From the NCBI RefSeq assembly GCF_910592395.1, contig NC_088323.1:2356001-2420000 (forward strand): a stretch of 64,000 nucleotides of DNA, read 5' to 3'. The DNA is from Lineus longissimus (taxonomy: Eukaryota; Nemertea; Pilidiophora; Heteronemertea; Lineidae). The position numbers were made by a program, and so were the translations under genes. This document shows positions 58,796 through 64,000 of the stretch, one piece after another. The notes beneath the pieces were generated by a model. That model saw only the letters and a list, made by a program, of their open reading frames with translations, was not told where the DNA came from and ran no database searches. Each line of letters opens with the position of its first letter. Position 1 is the stretch's first letter.

Positions 58796-59757
58796 CTCCT
58801 ATAATCTGTATCTTGTTGTCATAAATCTTGATCTGAGTGTGTTCGCCCTTGAAAATCAATTCAGCAGGAGACGAGCTAGCAAAATGCTGGTATAGCAAAA
58901 CACTTCCTGGAATGGATTCGTCGAAACATGCCAGCCGCAAAGCGTATCGGGTAAGTAGTCGAATCAATCTCCTAGCTTCGCCATTCATCCATTGGCAACG
59001 GTTGCTTAGCGATACTAGCACCGTTTAGGAGCACACATTTGGCCTCTTCCGGTTTAATGAGGCAAATGAAGCGGATTCCTCTCATTGGGGGAATTGTAGT
59101 TGAATCATATTCCACAGTACTGCGATAATTTGCCCGAACAACTCCTCGACGCCTGTGCGAACAGTTGAACCTGATCACAATATGTAGATGGAAGCGATAT
59201 GTAGGTCACATAGATCTTTTAAAGATAATGGAATCTCAACCACCCCACCTTCAATTAAAGAAAACAACATGTGAAGGGTTTTATGCACTAGTGATAAACA
59301 TGTATTTTGTTGAGTAATTAAATTAACCGTTTTGATTATTTTTAATTGAAGCGCCCGTTTCTAACCGTTGCTTGCTCAGAACCGCTTGATAGTTGACATC
59401 TTTTGGCATATATGAAAAAGTGACCCAGTTAGATAAGTTAACGACGGTATGTATTGTGTGTCACTATATATGATGACGACCTCGTTATATTGTTGATTAT
59501 AGGAATTTATGGCACTATCGATGCACGTCACTGACAGTGTCGCAAATGATATCTTATATTGGTACTGAGTGCACATCACATGCATGTACTTCAAGTAGTC
59601 GAATAGTTGTTCAGCCCGCTTGCGTCGTTTCGCCGAATCCGTTCAGCTGAATCGATACGAGGAATCATCATCAGACATTCAGTCAGTGGGAATGTGGAAC
59701 TAGCGCTCGACTAAATCAAGGTTTTCGGGAACTTGAATTCGGTGGAATACGACTAAG
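58796..59757. promoter_or_regulatory. Shared divergent promoter region of the two TRIM-like genes (inferred)
   Basis: This 960-bp interval lies between the two predicted first-intron donors, so both transcription starts should be inside it. No canonical TATA box stands out. TTCAGTCAGT near 59677 is Inr-like for the plus gene. A repeat fragment at 59034-59099 (also at 19617-19682) lies within it. Confidence 0.4.
59034..59099 (+). repeat. Dispersed repeat fragment, copy 2, in the TRIM promoter region
   Basis: ATTTGGCCTCTTCCG and GAGGCAAATGAAGCG match 19617-19682 in the same order and orientation. It may be part of the first exon or promoter of the minus-strand gene. Confidence 0.5.
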
Positions 59758-59880
59758 GTATGTCTATGTCTACCCATATATATGCACCAGGGGCGTAGGT
59801 ATGTCTATGCCTACCCATATATATGCACCAGGGGCGTAGGTATGTCTATGCCTACCCATATATATGCACCAGGGGCGTAG
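59757..59880 (+). repeat. Three tandem copies of a 41-bp unit
   Basis: The unit starts GGTATGTCTATG at 59757, 59798 and 59839 and ends CAGGGGCGTA. The copies differ at one visible site (TCTATGTCTACC in the first, TCTATGCCTACC in the others). Each copy contains a splice-donor-like GTATGT and the first 10 bases of the transposon terminus that follows at 59870. Confidence 0.92.
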
Positions 59881-60206
59881 CTAGCTAATTGGTCGAGGGG
59901 GGGGGGGGGCAAAATACTCTTGGTGACGTGGGGGAGGCATTTCACCTCCCTGTTTCCTCCCCACTCCCCGCTAGCTACGTCCCTGTGCACCAAAGCGTGT
60001 GGCCTCGTGCCTTATGCATCAATAAGAACAGAGGTAGCACGACTAGTTGCATTATAAAGGAAATAATTCGATCTTGAAGCAATACAGAGGAAAGACTTGC
60101 GTTTGAACATCACCACTGCATCATCCCACCATAACTTAGCAATTGTTTTAGTTTTCAATGAACCCGCTTGTTCTTACGACTTCTTTTCACACTTTTGTCT
60201 TTCCAG
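59758..60206 (+). other. Predicted 5' UTR intron of the plus-strand TRIM-like gene
   Basis: The acceptor TTTGTCTTTCCAG at 60206 is nearly identical to the one in the paralog. A possible donor ACTAAG|GTATGT lies at 59758, with further GTATGT copies at 59799 and 59840 made by the tandem repeat. The 449-bp span is similar to the 426-bp intron of the paralog. The donor is inferred. Confidence 0.45.
59870..59985. mobile_element. Short MITE with TIR CAGGG(G/A)CGTAGCTAGC and 5-bp target duplication
   Basis: The left end CAGGGGCGTAGCTAGC and the right end GCTAGCTACGTCCCTG are 16-bp inverted repeats with one mismatch. TGCAC flanks both sides (59865-59869 and 59986-59990). The 116-bp element includes a G run (about 59897-59909) and has no ORF. 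CAGGG ends are typical of hAT-like non-autonomous elements, although the visible target duplication is 5 bp rather than 8. It lies in the predicted first intron of the plus-strand TRIM-like gene. Confidence 0.75.
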
Positions 60207-60215
60207 GACGAAAAT

Positions 60216-62168
60216 ATGATGGCATCCAAAGAATCCAGTGGTGAACCAGTGTGCCTCGTGTGCTTAGAGACACACGACACCTTAAAGGTTGTGCCTGTGT
60301 GCAAGCATGTATTCTGCCATAGATGTCTGTCGAAGCACCTTGAGAAGCAGGGACCATCGAGTGAGAGCTTTCCGTGCCCTACGTGCCATGTCCAGTCTAC
60401 GTTGACAGAGGAAGGGATAGATGGCTTCATTGACTACGATAACTTAATCGGCGGCGATGGGACTTTAGGTAAGGAAGCAAAAGGTAGCGCTAGGGGTGGA
60501 ATCGAAAATAGCGGAGATCCCAATGCGGAGACGGATGAATGTGGAACCTGTCGCTTTACCAAAGGCGTTATGATCAAAGCAAGAGCTCTTTGTGATGAAT
60601 GTGGCCAGCTCTACCTCTGTGCCGAATGCACCAAGATTCATGCCAAGAATTCAGCCACAGCTGGCCATGTTGTCAAGTCCTTGAAATCAGTTAAGAAGAA
60701 AGTAGGGGATTTGTGCAAGTCACACAAGAAGCAGGTTACAAGTTTTTGTTGTACTTGTTCAAAACCATGTTGTCATTTGTGTGTTTTCCTTGACCACGGA
60801 GACCACGATGTTAAGACGATTGGTGATGCCTTCCGCTCACTGGTTGATGACTTGAACCAGGCCACAAAAGGGCAGGAAAAACGCTCAAGCACCCTGAAGG
60901 TGTACGAGAGACAATTGAAAATACTACATACATCTGAGGTTTCAAAGAGGAGAGATGTTCTGGTTCACGAGATAGAAAACCACGCTGAAAAGTGTATTGA
61001 AGAAATAATTAGGCAGAAGGATGAACGGAAGGCCCAGGTCCTTACGAAATTTAAGTTTGTAACAGAAGTTTCCGAGTGGATCAATAAGTTGCCTACGCTA
61101 CAGTGCCTAGACAAGACTGTTTCAGAAGCGAAACGTGTCTTGTTGGAAGCTGACCCACATCCTGATGACTTGAAGACGTTGTCAAGAATGCTGCAACTGG
61201 TCACGGATGCTAGGATTGATGAAGACTTTGAAGAACGTGTGGATGGCTATTGGGACACATACATAGATTTGTTAAATAACCCTCTTCACTTCGCTCCGAC
61301 CCGCAATCAAGGTTATGATATAGGAACCATAACAGTCAAGAAAACTTTCGGAATCTTATTATCATCGGTATTATCGGATTTTGAAAAGAAACTCACGGTT
61401 GACAATGACACCAAGTTCATCCCAAGTCTTGCCACCCTTGGTAATGACCTCTACGCTGTTGCTCACCCAGTTATTAAAGGCCAACGTTCAAATGCAATTG
61501 ATATCTACAAGCTTTCTGGTGAACTCCAACAGACCATTAGCGACCACGTTCCCCCATTTTACGACATGGTTGCAACACCTGCGAGAGAAATCGCTGTACT
61601 TTCTGACGGGGCAAGTGAAGGAACTTGTTCCGTTTCGATATTTGATCCAGATCCAGAGATTGGATTCGTCAGGTCAACAGAAGATTTCCCTGTGAGTGGC
61701 GCTCTTTCTTTTGACATCGACATTCGTTATCGGTACGCTGTCCTTGGCGGTGATGGGGGAAAGAGAGTCACTCTCTTCAACGAGGATGGGTCCGAGGTGG
61801 CCAGTCACCCGGTCAGTGAGGTCACGGATGCAAGTAGAATCAGGTGTAGTGCAAGGAACGTCTTTATAATGGGACTGAACAACATATCAGTTTATGAACA
61901 GAAGGGGAAAGACCTGATTAAGATGACGGAACGTGCTCAATACGATTATAAGGACATTGCTGTTAATCATTTTAATGACGTTGTCACTGAAGTCTTTAAT
62001 CACCCAAATGGACTGTACGTAGAATCTTTAAGACTACAAAACAATCGACTGGACCGCGTGTGTCAAAAATGCATTGGAGGTGTAACATCCAGAGACGCAC
62101 GACTTTCCGTTGGAGATGGCTACATTGTGGTGTCGAATGGACACACTTTCACGGTGTACAGAGTCTAA
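60216..62168 (+). CDS. TRIM-like protein with RING, two B-boxes, coiled coil and C-terminal propeller-like domain (paralog 2)
   Basis: The 650-residue protein starts at ATG 60216, nine bases after the acceptor TTTCCAG (exon from 60207). RING ligands are C13, C16, C29, H31, C34, C37, C54 and C57, identical to paralog 1. B-box1 begins CGTC near residue 109 and B-box2 (CKSHKKQ...CCTCSKPCCHLC...DHGDHD) covers about 165-200. The coiled coil retains SEVSKRRDVLVHEIENHAEK. The C-terminal beta repeats keep DHVPPFYDMVATPA and GGDGGKRVTLFNEDGS. The RING part is almost identical at DNA level to paralog 1 while the rest has clearly diverged. The role is inferred as a RING E3 ubiquitin ligase. It is transcribed away from paralog 1, with about 1.85 kb between start codons. 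Confidence 0.95.
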   Translation: MMASKESSGEPVCLVCLETHDTLKVVPVCKHVFCHRCLSKHLEKQGPSSESFPCPTCHVQSTLTEEGIDGFIDYDNLIGGDGTLGKEAKGSARGGIENSGDPNAETDECGTCRFTKGVMIKARALCDECGQLYLCAECTKIHAKNSATAGHVVKSLKSVKKKVGDLCKSHKKQVTSFCCTCSKPCCHLCVFLDHGDHDVKTIGDAFRSLVDDLNQATKGQEKRSSTLKVYERQLKILHTSEVSKRRDVLVHEIENHAEKCIEEIIRQKDERKAQVLTKFKFVTEVSEWINKLPTLQCLDKTVSEAKRVLLEADPHPDDLKTLSRMLQLVTDARIDEDFEERVDGYWDTYIDLLNNPLHFAPTRNQGYDIGTITVKKTFGILLSSVLSDFEKKLTVDNDTKFIPSLATLGNDLYAVAHPVIKGQRSNAIDIYKLSGELQQTISDHVPPFYDMVATPAREIAVLSDGASEGTCSVSIFDPDPEIGFVRSTEDFPVSGALSFDIDIRYRYAVLGGDGGKRVTLFNEDGSEVASHPVSEVTDASRIRCSARNVFIMGLNNISVYEQKGKDLIKMTERAQYDYKDIAVNHFNDVVTEVFNHPNGLYVESLRLQNNRLDRVCQKCIGGVTSRDARLSVGDGYIVVSNGHTFTVYRV

Positions 62169-62409
62169 GCACTGAACATGGTTAAGAACATTGAATTCAT
62201 CCCGGCATGTAGAATTGTGAAAGCTTAGTTCAATGACGCTGTGGTTATATCTGACGTTCGGTCCTGGGATATTATCAGTGACGGAGAGAAATGATGGTCA
62301 CTACCTTCATGCTGCATATCAGGACAGCAATATTTCCGATTCATCCCATTTCTCAGTGGATATTTAGTGGCCTATTGGAGACGGTGAAAACCAGAGTTTA
62401 TTGAGTGAC

Positions 62410-62415
62410 ATTAAA
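62410..62415 (+). promoter_or_regulatory. Variant polyadenylation signal ATTAAA for TRIM-like paralog 2
   Basis: ATTAAA lies about 240 bp after the stop at 62168. It is the first good hexamer on this strand after the stop codon. Confidence 0.45.
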
Positions 62416-62755
62416 GTTTTTAGAAAAATGGGTCGGATGCGTGTTCACAACTTCTGATTTTTCAGGGGGTCCAGCAATCTACGAGTAACAGATGAAGCTA
62501 CATTAGTGAGGCTCTGTTAGAAAATAATATTCAGTGTCAGAGGTTGCTACGTGCGCTTAACTCATTGCTGACGAAATTGTCACTTAGTAGACTCTGGTTC
62601 TCACCACCTCAGTGACTGGACAATATCATCTTGGTGAACTTCAAAACTCGCGTAAGACCAGGGGTCTCTATAAAGTGAAGTCACCGGGGAGAAATATATA
62701 CAATCCTAAAAAATAACCCACAGAACAGCATACTTGATGAAAATGAATATTCATT

Positions 62756-62761
62756 TTTATT
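62756..62761 (-). promoter_or_regulatory. Possible polyadenylation signal AATAAA for a minus-strand gene
   Basis: The minus strand reads AATAAA here, about 530 bp downstream of the candidate stop codon at 63290. It is useful only if the terminal exon at 63290-63455 is real. Confidence 0.3.
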
Positions 62762-63289
62762 TTTTCACATAAAATTACCAACCAAGAAACTGTTGTGCAC
62801 TCCCGCAAAATAGCTCACAGTTTCACACATAGGGGGTGTTGATTACAATGGTATGAACAGAGTGAGCAATAGTTGGTATTTACACCTTGCAGATTACAAT
62901 AACGGCAAAAGTGTACACCAGAGATTATATGCTGGTGCCTCCTGCTGATGGTGCCACTACCATAGACAACCACCCATCATAAGTGTCCCTTCGGCATAAG
63001 ACCTGTTGGTTTTCCGTACAAAACTGGATTCCAGCAGGCCCGCAGCCTCTCCGAATAGGATCACTGAAAAATCATTGAACTGCAATAAACAATGCAATAG
63101 AATGGCGGGTAGCCTTTGGCATGCCTGACATTTGCAAGCCAAGTCCAAAAATGCCTCGTACCACTGGCGAAGAATATTAACAAACATCACAATTAATGTG
63201 ATGCTACCAGTGGTGGCACATGGTGTCAAGCAGGGGCATTATCCTCCTGGTCAGGTAAATCCCACGCCCAAGTTGTCCCTTTAAGATGT

Positions 63290-63455
63290 TCATTCATCAA
63301 ATTCACCAAATTCAAGTGCAGGGATATTTGGTAGAAGTTCCACGCACGTGATTGCTTGCTGCATCACAAAACCATGTGTGTAAGCCCTATTCCGGTAACT
63401 CCTCTTCTGAATATGTCGGCACATCAGACGAGGACGGATATATCCACCCCAGACA
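63290..63455 (-). CDS. Candidate last exon of a minus-strand gene running beyond the window (unrecognised)
   Basis: On the minus strand an acceptor-like TGTGTTACAG precedes an open frame reading VWGGYIRPRLMCRHIQKRS and ending ALEFGEFDE before a TGA at 63290. It is rich in basic residues and looks coding-like, but I do not recognise the family. The rest of the gene would lie beyond 64000, with the foldback element at 63494-63860 in the intron. It may equally be a transposon remnant. Confidence 0.25.
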
Positions 63456-63493
63456 CTGTAACACATATTTACAAAAACGGATATATTTCCAAC

Positions 63494-63860
63494 ATAAGTC
63501 GTACTTCCACCTATCAAATCCCCGTGTCTTTTGCGCTTACACCTATGAATTGCCGTGTCTAAATAGACCCGTGTGTCAAATCCCAGTGTCTATCCCAGGT
63601 GGAATCTGAATAGACACGGCAATTGCAAGTTTTAAGATCCGGCGACAGATGGCGCGGTGTAGTTGCCTCGGTATTGCGCCCCCTCCGACGGGAAAGAAAC
63701 ACAGGAGAGCTCCCTACCTACAGCGCACCTGTCGCCGGGGCTATTAACCATTATCTAACACAACTGATAGGTGTAAGTGCGCCGCGGATTTTTTGACACA
63801 CGAAGAACACACGGGCCTTGAAAAAACACTGGGTTTTATGATAGGTGGAACTACGACTAT
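63494..63860. mobile_element. Foldback/MITE-like element with nested inverted repeats
   Basis: The outer arm GTCGTACTTCCACCTATCA (63498-63516) pairs with TGATAGGTGGAACTACGAC (63839-63857). A second arm GCGCTTACACCTAT (63533-63546) pairs with ATAGGTGTAAGTGC (63767-63780). Inside the left half is a third, perfect 13-bp hairpin: AATTGCCGTGTCT (63548-63560) with AGACACGGCAATT (63612-63624). There is no ORF. The exact ends and target duplication are unclear. Confidence 0.6.
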
Positions 63861-64000
63861 ATTTCTCAGTTCAAATCTCTGGGTTCTACCCTGTACGCCT
63901 AATAGGACACTGTATGGGTGAAGCTTGTACACCAAGCATCTAATTCAGATGATGAGAAATTTACAAAGTTTGTCCCAAGTTGTCCAAAATAGAACCACAC

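Larger units (their letters stand above)
62169..63289. other. 3' flank of TRIM-like paralog 2
   Basis: Besides the two polyadenylation signals nothing clear is present. A 90-codon minus ORF (62957-63229) has a hydrophobic stretch but no recognisable domain. Confidence 0.35.

Overview
This window looks like nuclear DNA of a marine bilaterian invertebrate, most likely a lophotrochozoan such as a brachiopod, mollusc, annelid or phoronid; amphioxus cannot be excluded. The evidence is sparse genes with GT-AG introns, large AT-rich gene-poor stretches, many small non-autonomous transposon remnants and tRNA-like SINE heads. The genes also fit: a single-exon FMRFamide-receptor-like GPCR, a duplicated TRIM-like RING/B-box protein, an ASB-type ankyrin/SOCS protein and a class B1 peptide receptor. 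Species assignment is inference only.

Layout from left to right. The last two coding exons of a polypeptide GalNAc-transferase lie at 76-702 (+). A class A GPCR lies at 5096-6136 (-). From 6.1 to 28.9 kb I see no convincing gene, only repeats: SINE heads at 8.9, 9.2 and 13.9 kb, short duplications, and an array of palindromes at 27.95-28.18 kb. An ankyrin-repeat SOCS-box protein lies at 28956-30104 (-). Another gene-poor stretch runs from 30.2 to 46.9 kb. Eleven exons of a class B1 hormone/neuropeptide receptor span 46924-53913 (+); they join into one 536-codon open frame with the six hormone-domain cysteines and seven membrane segments. Two paralogous TRIM-like genes stand head to head at 56393-58360 (-) and 60216-62168 (+), with a shared upstream region. 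A weak candidate terminal exon (-) and a foldback element close the window.

The genes do not form a pathway. The two TRIM-like genes are the only pair with a clear relationship: inverted duplicates whose RING-coding 5' parts are about 98% identical at DNA level while the rest has diverged strongly, which suggests recent gene conversion. Both retain the same splice acceptor just before the ATG, so each should have an upstream non-coding exon, and the two probably share a divergent promoter region of about 1 kb.

The most unusual non-genic signals are the palindrome array at 28 kb, a triplicated 41-bp unit that multiplies both a transposon end and a splice-donor-like sequence in front of the plus-strand TRIM gene, and a short coding-like segment found at 15.4 kb and, reversed, at 55.5 kb.
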